DNA of 64,000 nucleotides from the NCBI GenBank assembly GCA_910588065.1, contig CAJUPZ010000010.1:26143-90142 (forward strand), written 5' to 3'. Below are positions 43,866-53,250 of this stretch, in pieces. A program made the position numbers and the translations under genes. The number at the start of each line of letters is the position of its first letter. Position 1 is the first letter of the stretch. Below the pieces are notes generated by a model, which was given only the letters and a program-made list of their open reading frames with translations, ran no database searches and was not told the DNA's origin. The DNA comes from an uncultured Muribaculaceae bacterium. Lineage in GTDB: Bacteria; Bacteroidota; Bacteroidia; Bacteroidales; Muribaculaceae.

Positions 43866-43896
43866 TTTTAAATAAAGTTACAGCAAGCTTAGCTCC

Positions 43897-43928
43897 CTTG
43901 CCCATGCCTGCATTTTTTTGTAATTTTG
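43897..43928 (+). promoter_or_regulatory. Promoter directly before uvrA (predicted leaderless)
   Basis: TAATTTTG (43921-43928) ends 6 bases before the uvrA ATG. A partial -33 element CTTG (43897-43900) lies 20 bases upstream. Start of transcription would fall at or next to the ATG. Confidence 0.55.
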
Positions 43929-43934
43929 CGGGCT

Positions 43935-46781
43935 ATGGCAAAAAAATCTACTCAAAAAAACATCAAGTCACAGAGCTCCGAAGGCTATATCAGCGCTAAG
44001 GGCGTGAAAGTCAACAACCTCAAGGGGGTTGACATTGATATTGAGCGTGGAAAAATGACAGTTGTCACAGGGGTGAGCGGCAGCGGCAAATCAAGCCTTG
44101 CCTTCGACACCCTCTACGCCGAGGGCCAAAGACGCTATGTGGAGAGCCTCAGCGCATACGCAAGGCAATTTCTCGGTAGAATGCCAAAACCGGAGGCCGA
44201 CTGGATCAAGGGATTGCCCCCGGCGGTGGCTATTGAGCAGAAAGTGACAACGCGCAACCCGAGGAGCACTGTCGGCACGGCAACCGAGATATACGATTAT
44301 ATGAGGCTGCTTTTCGGCAGAATCGGACGCACTTACTCGCCGGTTTCCGGAGAGGAAGTGAAAAAACATGCTCCGGAAGATGTTGTAGATGCTGTTTTTG
44401 CCCTCCCCACCGGCACCCGATTCATCATTACGTCCCCCGTTTCCCTGCCGGAGGGACGCAAGCTCACAACCCAGCTCGATGTTTATGCCAAAGCCGGCTA
44501 CAGCCGCATATTCATCAACAACGCATTTGAAGATATCACCGACCTTATCGCCCGGGAGGCATCCGACCCCGCAGGCATGGAGCTGGTGATAGACCGGAGC
44601 GTTGTCAAAGATGATGCTGACGAGAGGAGCCGTGTGGCCGAGAGTGTCGAAACCGCTTTCTTTGAAGGGCGAGGCCGGCTCACCGTGCACTATTGGAAAG
44701 AGGGCGGTGACACCCCGGAAGCTATGGATTTCTCTCACCGCTTTGAAGCCGACGGCATGACATTTGTCGAGCCTACGGAGATGATGTTCAATTTCAACAA
44801 CCCTTACGGAGCCTGCCCCCGGTGCGAGGGGCTCGGACTTGTCGAGGGAGTGGATGAGCGCAAAGTGGTGCCGGACACCTCGCTGAGTATTTATGAAGGC
44901 GCCGTAGCTCCCTGGCGTGGCGAAAAATTAGGACTCTGGAAGCAGGAGCTTATACGCATTGCATCATCTGTCAATTTCCCGATTCACCGCCCCTATATGG
45001 AGCTGAGCGATAAAGAAAAGGATTTTCTATGGCATGGAGGCAAAGGATTCGGTGGCATAGACGGTTTCTTTGAAATGGTGGACGCAAACCGCCACAAAGT
45101 GCAGTACAGTGTCATCAAGGCGCGGTATCGCGGGCGCACAGTCTGTCCTGAATGCAAGGGCAGCCGTCTGCGTAAGGACACCGAATATGTGAAAGTCGCC
45201 GGCAAAACAATATCGCAGCTTTGCGCCATGCCGGTTGGCGGACTCGCCGATTTTTTCAATAATCTCACCCTTGAAGGCAATGACTCCAAAATTGCCGGGC
45301 GCATTGTCACTGAAATAAAGGCTCGCCTGCAATACCTGATGGATGTAGGGCTCAGCTACCTCACTCTCAACCGCCGGGCCTCGACCCTCTCCGGGGGCGA
45401 AAGCCAGCGCATCAACCTTGCAACCTCGCTCGGCAGCCCCCTCATGGGCTCAATGTATATCCTCGACGAACCCAGCATCGGCCTCCATCCAAGAGACACC
45501 GGAAGGCTGGTGAATGTGATGCACAAGCTTCGCGACACCGGCAATACCGTCATTGTTGTCGAGCATGACGAGGATATAATGCGCGCAGCAGACAATCTTG
45601 TGGATGTAGGGCCCGATGCCGGTAGCCTCGGAGGTGAGATTGTATGGTCAGGGGCTGTGAGCGACATCAATGAATCCACCCCCGGCCACACCGCGGAATT
45701 CCTTACCGGCAGAGATTCGATACCGGTGCCCGCGACACGTCGCAAGTGGCGTGACTCCATAACAGTGAAGGGCGCCAGAGAAAACAACCTGAAAAATATT
45801 GATGTCAGGTTTCCGCTCGGTGTTCTGACTGCCGTCACCGGTGTGAGCGGAAGCGGCAAATCCACTCTCATCCGCTCGATTCTATATCCCGCGCTTCTTG
45901 CTCATCTCGACATTTCATCCTCCGCAAATGATGTGGGAGCCACCGGCGCTTTCTCATCGCTGCAAGGCGATTTATCGCGCATAACAGGCGTTGAAATGGT
46001 GGACCAGAATCCGATAGGACGCTCATCCCGCTCAAACCCCGCCACATATATAAAAGCATACGATGAAATCCGTAAACTGTTTGCCGAGCAGCAGATGTCG
46101 CGCCAAATGGGCTTCAAACCCGGCTATTTCAGCTTCAACGCCGAGGGTGGCCGCTGCGAGGAGTGCAAAGGCGAAGGCACCATAACTATCGAGATGCAGT
46201 TTATGGCCGACATAACCATGATATGCCCTGAATGTGGCGGCAAACGCTTCAAAAAAGAGGTGCTTGAAGTGCTGTATCATGGACGCAGCATAGCCGACAT
46301 ACTTGATATGACCGTGAGCGATGCCATAGACTTCTTTTCCGGGGTGCCGGATGCATCCGCCACAGAAAAAAAGATTGCACGGCTGCTGCAGCCCCTTGCC
46401 GATGTCGGGCTCGGATATGTGAAGTTAGGGCAGAGCACATCCACCCTCTCCGGAGGTGAGAGCCAGCGTCTGAAGCTTGCAGGTTATTTTGCCTCCGAGA
46501 AGATGCAGCCGACTCTGTTTATCCTTGACGAACCCACTACCGGACTCCATTCGGCTGACATCTCTCGTCTGATGCGCTCGCTCAACGCCCTTGTCGACAG
46601 AGGACACACCGTGATTGTGATTGAGCACAATCTGGATGTTATAAAATCGGCAGACTATGTTATAGACCTCGGGCCTGACGGCGGCGAAGCCGGCGGTCAG
46701 GTCGTTGCTGCCGGAACACCGGAGGAGGTTGCCGCAGCCGGAACACTTACCGCGCAATATCTTGCCAAAAAACTAAACTGA
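43935..46781 (+). CDS. uvrA: Excinuclease ABC subunit A
   Basis: A 948-residue nucleotide-excision-repair protein that detects DNA damage with UvrB. Two ABC modules: first Walker A GVSGSGKSSLAFDTLYAEGQ, signature LSGGESQRINLATSLG; second Walker A GVSGSGKSTLIRSIL, signature LSGGESQRLKLAGYF with FILDEPTTGLH. The C-terminal zinc finger is CEECKGEG...CPECGGKRF; the first finger has CPRCEGLG and CPECKGSR pairs. ATG at 43935 (MAKKSTQKNIK) is preferred over the longer frame. Confidence 0.97.
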   Translation: MAKKSTQKNIKSQSSEGYISAKGVKVNNLKGVDIDIERGKMTVVTGVSGSGKSSLAFDTLYAEGQRRYVESLSAYARQFLGRMPKPEADWIKGLPPAVAIEQKVTTRNPRSTVGTATEIYDYMRLLFGRIGRTYSPVSGEEVKKHAPEDVVDAVFALPTGTRFIITSPVSLPEGRKLTTQLDVYAKAGYSRIFINNAFEDITDLIAREASDPAGMELVIDRSVVKDDADERSRVAESVETAFFEGRGRLTVHYWKEGGDTPEAMDFSHRFEADGMTFVEPTEMMFNFNNPYGACPRCEGLGLVEGVDERKVVPDTSLSIYEGAVAPWRGEKLGLWKQELIRIASSVNFPIHRPYMELSDKEKDFLWHGGKGFGGIDGFFEMVDANRHKVQYSVIKARYRGRTVCPECKGSRLRKDTEYVKVAGKTISQLCAMPVGGLADFFNNLTLEGNDSKIAGRIVTEIKARLQYLMDVGLSYLTLNRRASTLSGGESQRINLATSLGSPLMGSMYILDEPSIGLHPRDTGRLVNVMHKLRDTGNTVIVVEHDEDIMRAADNLVDVGPDAGSLGGEIVWSGAVSDINESTPGHTAEFLTGRDSIPVPATRRKWRDSITVKGARENNLKNIDVRFPLGVLTAVTGVSGSGKSTLIRSILYPALLAHLDISSSANDVGATGAFSSLQGDLSRITGVEMVDQNPIGRSSRSNPATYIKAYDEIRKLFAEQQMSRQMGFKPGYFSFNAEGGRCEECKGEGTITIEMQFMADITMICPECGGKRFKKEVLEVLYHGRSIADILDMTVSDAIDFFSGVPDASATEKKIARLLQPLADVGLGYVKLGQSTSTLSGGESQRLKLAGYFASEKMQPTLFILDEPTTGLHSADISRLMRSLNALVDRGHTVIVIEHNLDVIKSADYVIDLGPDGGEAGGQVVAAGTPEEVAAAGTLTAQYLAKKLN

Positions 46782-46825
46782 ACTGCTGTCCTCTCTGTTG
46801 TTAAGAGTATCAAGTAGACAACAGT

Positions 46826-48133
46826 ATGGACACACATAGCGACAAAACCCTCGGACGCCACCGCATAGTTGTTGTGGGTGGCGGCTTCGCAGGACTAAAC
46901 TTTATAAAAAAGATTGATAAGAAGCGCTTTGAGGTTATTCTCATCGACTCAAACAACTATCACTCTTTTCCCCCTCTTTTCTACCAGATAGCGAGCAGCG
47001 GCCTTGACCCCTCGAGCATTTCTTTCCCTTTCAGGAGAGAGATGCGAAAGGGCTCTGTCAAGGGAGTGGAGTACCAGATGGGACGGGTGAGTGACATCGA
47101 CTTTGACAGACAGGTGGTTCACACTCAATACGAAACCATCTCTTACGACTCCCTGGTTATTGCCGCAGGCACTACAAACAATTTCTTCGGGAATGACGAG
47201 CTGGAGAAATCGGTCTACACGCTCAAATCCGTGTCGGAGGCGATACGCTGCCGCGACGAGATTCTTGAACGGATGGAGAGAGCTACCCTCACAAAGGACA
47301 AGGAGCTCAGAAAACTGCTGTTGAACTTCACTGTAATCGGCGGCGGCCCCACCGGTGTGGAGATTGCCGGTGCCCTCGGCGAGATGAAACGCTACATATT
47401 GCCCCGCGAATATCCCACCATCTCGCCGGACGAGCTGCAGATAAACCTGATTGAGGGCTCCGGTAAAGTGCTCGGTACAATGAGCGAGCACTCATCTGCC
47501 AAAGCGCTGCAATATCTTAAGAAACTGATGGTGAAAGTGAGGTTGAACACCACTATGACCGCGTACAATAACGATACCGTGTCATTAAGCGACGGCTCAT
47601 CGTTCACCACCGGTATGGTAATCTGGACGGCCGGCATCACCGCCAGGAAGTTTGATATGACCGGTGTGCTGCCTGAACTTGACAAATCGTCACGCTTTGT
47701 TGTAGACACCTCATGCCGCGTCAAAGGAGTGAAAAATGTGTTTGCGCTCGGCGACATAGCGCTCATGGCCACGCAGGACACCCCCCGCGGATATCCTCAG
47801 CTCGCGCAGGTAGCCATCCAGCAGGCGCGCCACCTCGCCAAAGAGATAAATACAGGCAGCTACACCGATTTTAAGTACAAAGACAAAGGGGCTATGGCTA
47901 CGGTAGGCCGAAATCTGGCTGTCGCAGACCTTCCGCATCTCAATCTCTCCGGCTTTTTTGCTTGGCTCACTTGGATGTTCATCCACCTGATTTCCATCCT
48001 CGGTATGCGCAATAAGCTCACCGTGCTGATAACATGGATATGGGCATACTGCTCGTATCCCACATCCCTGCGGTTGATTATCAACCCCTCGAGATACCCC
48101 CTGAAACGAAAAATCCATCATCAGACCCCTTGA
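46826..48133 (+). CDS. ndh: Type II NADH dehydrogenase-like flavoprotein
   Basis: A 435-residue two-dinucleotide-binding flavoprotein oxidoreductase, probably a non-pumping NADH:quinone reductase. FAD site VVVGGGFAGLNFIKKI near residue 15, NAD site FTVIGGGPTGVEIAGALGE near residue 170, and FALGDIALMATQDTPRGYPQLAQVAIQQ (in two parts) binding the flavin near 310. A hydrophobic C-terminal patch (FFAWLTWMFIHLISILGM) fits membrane association. Standing alone after uvrA (44-base gap), no clear promoter of its own. Confidence 0.9.
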   Translation: MDTHSDKTLGRHRIVVVGGGFAGLNFIKKIDKKRFEVILIDSNNYHSFPPLFYQIASSGLDPSSISFPFRREMRKGSVKGVEYQMGRVSDIDFDRQVVHTQYETISYDSLVIAAGTTNNFFGNDELEKSVYTLKSVSEAIRCRDEILERMERATLTKDKELRKLLLNFTVIGGGPTGVEIAGALGEMKRYILPREYPTISPDELQINLIEGSGKVLGTMSEHSSAKALQYLKKLMVKVRLNTTMTAYNNDTVSLSDGSSFTTGMVIWTAGITARKFDMTGVLPELDKSSRFVVDTSCRVKGVKNVFALGDIALMATQDTPRGYPQLAQVAIQQARHLAKEINTGSYTDFKYKDKGAMATVGRNLAVADLPHLNLSGFFAWLTWMFIHLISILGMRNKLTVLITWIWAYCSYPTSLRLIINPSRYPLKRKIHHQTP

Positions 48134-48170
48134 TTTTATACTGAAAAATCTTGCGCGGAGCTCACGTTGT

Positions 48171-48201
48171 TTTGCAGGGCGAGGGATATTTACTAATTTT
48201 G
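48171..48201 (+). promoter_or_regulatory. Consensus promoter of rnpB
   Basis: TTTG (48171-48174), 19 bases, then TAATTTTG (48194-48201): the best full match to the Bacteroidetes promoter in the window, placed 12 bases before the first paired base of RNase P RNA. Confidence 0.8.
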
Positions 48202-48213
48202 CGCTATAAATAC

Positions 48214-48593
48214 GGAGCCGGGCGTTTCGTCGCTCACCGATGGACAAGCGGTGTGAGGAAAGTCCGGGCAACACAGAGCACCACACTTCTTAACGGGAAG
48301 CTGTCGGCAACGGCAGAGTAATGTGACAGAAAACAACCGCCGCCCGCTTGCGGACGGTAAGGGTGAAAAGGCGGGGTAAGAGCCCACCGGGCGCAATGGT
48401 GACATTGTGCGCCGCACATCTTTGGGTTGCAAGACCATGTATACCGGCATTCAAGGGTTGCTCGCCCATTGTCGGGGGGTAGGTCGCTACAGCTGTGCGG
48501 CAACGTACAGCGCAGATAAATGACGAAACGCAGCGTCAAGCCGCTTGTGCGGAACTGGCTGCTGCGACATAACCCGGCTTATAGCCCGGCTCC
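48214..48593 (+). ncRNA. rnpB: RNase P RNA
   Basis: About 380 nt. The terminal helix P1 is GGAGCCGGGC (48214-48223) pairing with GCCCGGCTCC (48584-48593). The universal core segments are present: GAGGAAAGTCCGGGC (48255-48269, P4 and CR-I), the GTAAGAGCCCACCGG segment (about 48377-48391), and the 3' core ACATAACCCGGCTTATAG (48567-48584). This is the catalytic RNA that trims tRNA 5' leaders. A T-run directly after P1 acts as terminator. Confidence 0.95.
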
Positions 48594-48599
48594 TTTTTT
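48584..48599 (+). terminator. rnpB 3' end: P1 strand plus T-run
   Basis: The 3' strand of P1 is followed immediately by TTTTTT (48594-48599), as in an intrinsic terminator. Confidence 0.6.
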
Positions 48600-48614
48600 C
48601 TTTTTGTTAATGTG

Positions 48615-49928
48615 TCACGGGCGCCCTATGCAGTGATAGCGCAGCCCCTCTGAGGTGACTTCCGACTCGGTGTAGATATTGCGGCCGTCAACAACAACAT
48701 CCCCCTTCATCACTTTTTTGATAGCGCTCCATGACGGTATGCGGAAAACTTTCCACTCTGTCAGCAGTGCTACAGCATCGGCATCTACCGCCGCATCATA
48801 CATATCCTTGGCATAATCCACTGCCGGGCCAAGGCGGCGACGGCACTCATCCATAGCCACAGGGTCATATACGCACACACTCGCCCCCTCTCTCAGCAGG
48901 GTGTCAATCAATGTCAGCGACGGTGCAAGGCGCATATCATCTGTCTCAGGCTTGAAAGCCAGCCCCCACACGCCGATGCGCTTGCCGACGAGTGTGCCGA
49001 GGGCAGCCTTAAGCTTTTTGCCAACTATCGCTTTCTGATCCTCGTTTACAGCCTCGACAGCCTCAATAACTCTCATCCGGTAGCCATGCTGCGCGCCGGT
49101 ACGCATAAGTGCCTTGACATCCTTAGGGAAGCATGAGCCCCCGTAGCCGCAGCCCGGATACAGAAATTTCGAGCCGATGCGCGCATCCGTGCCTATGCCC
49201 TTGCGCACCATGTTGACATCAGCGCCGGTCAGCTCGCAGAGATTGGCTATATCGTTTATGAACGATATGCGCGTGGCAAGCATCGCGTTGGCCGCATACT
49301 TTGTCATCTCAGCCGACGGTATATCCATGAATATGACACGGAAATTGGATAGGAGGAAGGGGCGGTACAGCCGCTCCATGACTTTGCGCGAGCGCTCTCC
49401 TTCAACTCCGATAACAACCCTGTCGGGCGACATGAAATCCTTTATCGCAGCTCCCTCTTTTAGGAACTCAGGGTTACTTGCCACCTCAAAGTCGATGTCA
49501 ACGCCCCGTTTGGCAAGCTCCTCCTCAACAATTGAGCGCACAATGCGTGCCGTGCCTACAGGAACGGTGCTTTTAGTAACAAGAACATTGAAATGGTCGA
49601 TACAGCGGCCAAAAGTGCGGGCAACGGATTTAACCGCCGTGAGGTCTGCACCGCCATCATCATCCGGAGGAGTACCTACCGCGCAAAAAACAGCCTCTAC
49701 TTCATTTATGCAATCTTCAAGCGAGGTGGTGAATTCAAGGCGACCTGCGGCGACATTTCGCTCCACAAGCTCCTTGAGCCCTGGCTCGTAAATAGGGATA
49801 ATTCCCTTGCGCAGTGAATCAATCTTGCTTGTGTCTATATCCACACATGTCACCATCGCGCCCATTTCGGCGAAGCAGGCACCTGAAACAAGGCCTACAT
49901 ATCCGGTGCCGACGATTGCAATTTTCAT
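48615..49928 (-). CDS. ugd: UDP-glucose 6-dehydrogenase
   Basis: A 437-residue NAD-dependent enzyme oxidising UDP-glucose to UDP-glucuronate for polysaccharide synthesis. N-terminal Rossmann motif VGTGYVGLVSGACFAEMG, central domain, and the catalytic cysteine in YPGCGYGGSCFPKDVKAL; C-terminal VWGLAFKPETDDMRLAPS. Complete. It follows the outer-membrane protein gene by 12 bases; no polysaccharide cluster is adjacent. Confidence 0.96.
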   Translation of the reverse strand: MKIAIVGTGYVGLVSGACFAEMGAMVTCVDIDTSKIDSLRKGIIPIYEPGLKELVERNVAAGRLEFTTSLEDCINEVEAVFCAVGTPPDDDGGADLTAVKSVARTFGRCIDHFNVLVTKSTVPVGTARIVRSIVEEELAKRGVDIDFEVASNPEFLKEGAAIKDFMSPDRVVIGVEGERSRKVMERLYRPFLLSNFRVIFMDIPSAEMTKYAANAMLATRISFINDIANLCELTGADVNMVRKGIGTDARIGSKFLYPGCGYGGSCFPKDVKALMRTGAQHGYRMRVIEAVEAVNEDQKAIVGKKLKAALGTLVGKRIGVWGLAFKPETDDMRLAPSLTLIDTLLREGASVCVYDPVAMDECRRRLGPAVDYAKDMYDAAVDADAVALLTEWKVFRIPSWSAIKKVMKGDVVVDGRNIYTESEVTSEGLRYHCIGRP

Positions 49929-49940
49929 AAAATCCGGGGA

Positions 49941-50558
49941 TTAGAAAAGATAGGCCACGCGGATATTCCATTCGCGGGCACGAGCGCTGTAATTGGTGAG
50001 TATCTTGGCTTTGGTGACGTATGTCATGCCCATATTGTAAGAACCTGTGATCTGCCAGTGCTTGAACAGCTCAAAGCCCGCACCGAACTCCACAGCAAGG
50101 TCGCCACCGGAAAAATCAAATGCCGGCAGTTTGCTGTTGCCTACATGGAATCCGAATGTAGGACCCGCAAATACAAGTGGAGCTATCATATCCTCCAGTC
50201 CATTCATACGGGTGTACTTGAAGCGCAGGTGCAGGGGAAGTGCAATATAATGGAGGCCGATGTTCTCTTTGCCGTAGCCTTGCGACGACCATATTTCTTT
50301 CTGGCCGAGATTCGCTTTGGCTCCACGGCGCTCATAGTACAGGCCGAGGTCTATGCCGAATCCGATGCCCGGAAACATCATTTCCGCACCGATACCTGCC
50401 GAATAGCCCACTGTTTTATCTATGGTCACCAGATCCTGCTTGAATTTGAGATTGGTTATGGAAACACCCGCCATCGGGCCGTATCTGAACTGTGCTTTTG
50501 CCTGTGGAACAAAAATTGCTGCGGCAGCCAGAACAAGTGCTGTTATTGTCTTTCTCAT
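49941..50558 (-). CDS. Outer-membrane beta-barrel protein (PorT/OmpW-like)
   Basis: 205 residues from the ATG at 50558 (MRKTITALVLAAAAIFVPQ), with a signal peptide ending AKA before QFRYGPMAGVS. The rest alternates as amphipathic strands (GFGIDLGLYYERRG; GLHYIALPLHLRFKYT; WQITGSYNMGMTYV) and ends with the aromatic-last VAYLF typical of beta-barrels inserted by BAM. This pattern is common in Bacteroidetes small porin-like proteins; no solute can be assigned. An ATG at 50573 (MTTYN) is the alternative start, lying only 8 bases after the promoter box. Confidence 0.82.
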   Translation of the reverse strand: MRKTITALVLAAAAIFVPQAKAQFRYGPMAGVSITNLKFKQDLVTIDKTVGYSAGIGAEMMFPGIGFGIDLGLYYERRGAKANLGQKEIWSSQGYGKENIGLHYIALPLHLRFKYTRMNGLEDMIAPLVFAGPTFGFHVGNSKLPAFDFSGGDLAVEFGAGFELFKHWQITGSYNMGMTYVTKAKILTNYSARAREWNIRVAYLF

Positions 50559-50581
50559 ATTATAAGTAGTCATTGTAGCTG

Positions 50582-50589
50582 CAAAGGTA
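50582..50589 (-). promoter_or_regulatory. Promoter box of the outer-membrane protein-ugd unit
   Basis: TACCTTTG on the minus strand, 23 bases before the preferred ATG, in the gap after the S9 peptidase gene. Confidence 0.55.
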
Positions 50590-50622
50590 CAAAAAAATAT
50601 CAGAGGAAGTGATATCCCCACC

Positions 50623-53079
50623 TTAACGGTTGGGGATATCTACCTCTGTTTCTCTGCCTTTGATGAGATAATCTGTGAAATAATCGACGAGTCGCCAGTA
50701 GAAATACTCATCCATATTGCCGAATGAGTGGCGCTGTGTGGGGAGATACAGGAAATCAAAACGCTTGTTGGCATTGATCAGGGCATTCGCCACGCGGATT
50801 GAGTTGCCGGGATGCACATTGTTGTCAATATCTCCGTGCACCAGCATGAGGTGTCCCTTGAGGTTGCGGGCTATCTCAGGATTGGTACGTATGGAGTAAA
50901 CAAATGTTGTGTCGCCGTTGTCGCTCACAACCTCTTTGACTCCATGGTGGGTCTCGCTCCACCAGCGGTTGTAGATGCGGTTGTCGTGGTTGCCTGCGGC
51001 TGACACCGCCACCTTGAAGAAGTCCGGATACTGCAGAATTGCAGCGGTGGACATGAATCCGCCTCCGGAATGTCCGTGGATACCGACGCGGTTTATGTCG
51101 ATGTAGGGGTGACGCTGTGCAAGGGCTTCTATCGCGGCTTTCTGGTCGGCCAGGCCATAGTCCCTGAGGTTGCCGTAGCCGTAGTTGTGATACCATTTTG
51201 AACGGTTGGGATGGCCGCCGCGGTTGCCGACGGTTATGACGATGAAGCCTGCCTGGGCCAGACGGTCGGTGCGCACTGACATTCGGGTGAAAGGATAGTT
51301 GGTTGCCTCAACCTGCGGACCTGGGTACACATAGTCTATTATGGGGTAGCTCTTGGTCTCGTCAAAGTTAAAGGGTTTGTACATGACTCCGTACAGGTCT
51401 GTCACTCCATCGGCAGCCTTTACGGTGAATACTTCCGGAAATTTGTAGCCGGCTTCAAACAGGCGCGAGAAGTCAGCGCGCTCGAGAGCCATCATCTTCT
51501 TGCCGGTGAGTGTGGAGAAAACAGCTGTTTCGGGCACTGTATCCACGCGTGAGAAGTTGTTGACAAAGTAGCGGGCGTTGTCATCGATAGCAGGGGAGTG
51601 GAAGTAGTCGCCGGTAGTCAGCTTCTTCACCGAGCCGCCGTCAAGACTCACACTGTACAGATTCTGGTAATACGGATTCTGTCCGGCTTCGCGACCCATA
51701 CCGGTGAAGTAGACGGTGCGTGAAGGCTCGTCAACGGCGAGTATGCTGTGGACATGCCACGGTCCCTCGGTGAGTCTGCGTTTGAGGTTGCCGTTTGAAT
51801 CATATAAATATAGGTGTGCCCAGCCGTCGCGCTCGCTCCACTGTATAAGCTCCTTGCCTCCGGCGACAGCCGAGAGGGGGCGCACCTCCTGATAAGTGTT
51901 CATTCTCTCCTCAATAAGAGGCACAAGGGTGTCAGCACCGATAGTGTAGGAGCATATGTCGATTCTGTGAAGGTCGCGGCTTGATCTGGTTACATAGAAA
52001 TGTTTGTTGTCGCCCAGCCATTTGGAAGCGAGGTCATGCTTGAAACGGTCTGACTGTTTGAACGGGGCGCGGGCAACGGAGAGTGTCTGGTCCTTGAACC
52101 GCGAGGTATTGATTTCCTTGCGGCTGTTGTCTGCCATGTCAAATATATACAGGTGTTCGATGGGAGCCTCTTTTTCACCCGGCATCTGATACTTGTATGT
52201 TTCAAGAGTGGGACGCGGCTCGGCCACGGAATTGATTACCCACAGCGGCTTTACTGACCGTGAGTCGGTGATGTTGGCTACAAAGTAGCGAGAATCGGGG
52301 CTCCATACTCCCCACACCCCCTTGCGCTTGCCGTTGCAAAGGGTATCTGTGTTGAGCGTGCTGTATGGCTGGCCATATCCGAAGTCGGGCACTCCGTCAG
52401 TGGTAAGGGCTATGTCCACTACCGTAGAGTCATTCTCATCCTTTTTGAGCTTTTCATAATCCTCACGGCTCATACGGTAAAGATTCAGGTCCTTGGCATA
52501 GACAACTGTCTTGCCGTCCGGCGACACTGACGCCCAAGGCAGCGACTTTGTTTCTTTCTTCTTGTCCTTCAGGTGGGTAAGGGTTTTGGAAGGGTAGTGG
52601 TATGAGAAGTAGAAAACCTCCTTTTCGCCCTTCTTGGGCTTCTTTGCCGTAGACGCGGTGTCTGCTTTGGCCTCCTGGCTTGACACTACCTCGAAGGTGA
52701 ATGTGCGGCCGTCGCTCTGCGGTTCGAGATTCCTGACAGGCAGAGCGGAGCCTATGAACGGATCCTTGACTATCTCGGTCAGCTGTGCGGCCATCTTGTC
52801 ATGGTCAAAAAGCGGTGACTTGGTGCCCTTCGCAGGCTCTACAAAGTACCATTTTGTGCCGTCGCCTGTCTTGTAGCTGTAGAAAAAAGCATCTCCGGTC
52901 GGAACCCAACGCGGGTCAACTGTGGTGCTGAAAAGCATATTGTTCAGCTTGGAGCCGGCAAAACGCTGCGCGAAAGTGTAGTCACTGCCTGCCGGCTCAT
53001 TGGCCGCGGCTTGGATAAACGCAGGCAACGCCAGCGTTGAGCATAAGAGCACCACCGGTGCCACAAATTTCTTTCTCAT
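50623..53079 (-). CDS. Exported S9 (dipeptidyl-peptidase IV-like) serine peptidase
   Basis: 818 residues from the ATG at 53079 (MRKKFVAPVVLLCSTLALPAF), which begins a clean signal peptide; the longer frame to 53127 does not. An N-terminal beta-propeller (about 40-560, DPP IV N-terminal type) precedes the alpha/beta-hydrolase domain with the nucleophile motif GIHGHSGGGFMST, an acid in LMLVHGDIDNNV and the His in LPTQRHSFGNMDEYF. Enzymes of this family remove dipeptides, often Xaa-Pro, from the N-termini of peptides in the periplasm. A strong hairpin lies in its leader. Confidence 0.92.
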   Translation of the reverse strand: MRKKFVAPVVLLCSTLALPAFIQAAANEPAGSDYTFAQRFAGSKLNNMLFSTTVDPRWVPTGDAFFYSYKTGDGTKWYFVEPAKGTKSPLFDHDKMAAQLTEIVKDPFIGSALPVRNLEPQSDGRTFTFEVVSSQEAKADTASTAKKPKKGEKEVFYFSYHYPSKTLTHLKDKKKETKSLPWASVSPDGKTVVYAKDLNLYRMSREDYEKLKKDENDSTVVDIALTTDGVPDFGYGQPYSTLNTDTLCNGKRKGVWGVWSPDSRYFVANITDSRSVKPLWVINSVAEPRPTLETYKYQMPGEKEAPIEHLYIFDMADNSRKEINTSRFKDQTLSVARAPFKQSDRFKHDLASKWLGDNKHFYVTRSSRDLHRIDICSYTIGADTLVPLIEERMNTYQEVRPLSAVAGGKELIQWSERDGWAHLYLYDSNGNLKRRLTEGPWHVHSILAVDEPSRTVYFTGMGREAGQNPYYQNLYSVSLDGGSVKKLTTGDYFHSPAIDDNARYFVNNFSRVDTVPETAVFSTLTGKKMMALERADFSRLFEAGYKFPEVFTVKAADGVTDLYGVMYKPFNFDETKSYPIIDYVYPGPQVEATNYPFTRMSVRTDRLAQAGFIVITVGNRGGHPNRSKWYHNYGYGNLRDYGLADQKAAIEALAQRHPYIDINRVGIHGHSGGGFMSTAAILQYPDFFKVAVSAAGNHDNRIYNRWWSETHHGVKEVVSDNGDTTFVYSIRTNPEIARNLKGHLMLVHGDIDNNVHPGNSIRVANALINANKRFDFLYLPTQRHSFGNMDEYFYWRLVDYFTDYLIKGRETEVDIPNR

Positions 53080-53108
53080 GTTCAAAATGTGATAGATTCT
53101 TTTGCAAT

Positions 53109-53138
53109 GAAGCTGAAAAAACGTCACTTTTCAGCTTC
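53109..53138 (-). promoter_or_regulatory. Leader hairpin of the S9 peptidase gene
   Basis: GAAGCTGAAAA (53109-53119) and TTTTCAGCTTC (53128-53138) form a perfect 11-base stem with an 8-base loop, in the predicted 5' leader between the promoter box and the ATG. Confidence 0.6.
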
Positions 53139-53145
53139 AACTCTG

Positions 53146-53153
53146 CAAAGGTA
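53146..53153 (-). promoter_or_regulatory. Promoter box of the S9 peptidase gene
   Basis: TACCTTTG on the minus strand, 66 bases before the ATG; the leader between them contains the 11-base-stem hairpin. Confidence 0.55.
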
Positions 53154-53194
53154 GCTTAATTTTTTTACAGCTCTTTTATTTTTCTCGCTCTTTA

Positions 53195-53227
53195 TTTGCT
53201 TGATAGCCGCTTTTGTGTTTATATTTG
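53195..53227 (+). promoter_or_regulatory. Promoter of the TnpR-passenger-family gene
   Basis: TTTG (53195-53198), 21 bases, then TATATTTG (53220-53227): a full match, 23 bases before the ATG. Confidence 0.65.
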
Positions 53228-53250
53228 CGCCATAAAAACTGACAACCACT

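Noticed and set aside
44091..44738. A 215-codon frame antisense to uvrA
   Set aside because: Fully inside uvrA, no conserved motif and no start signals.
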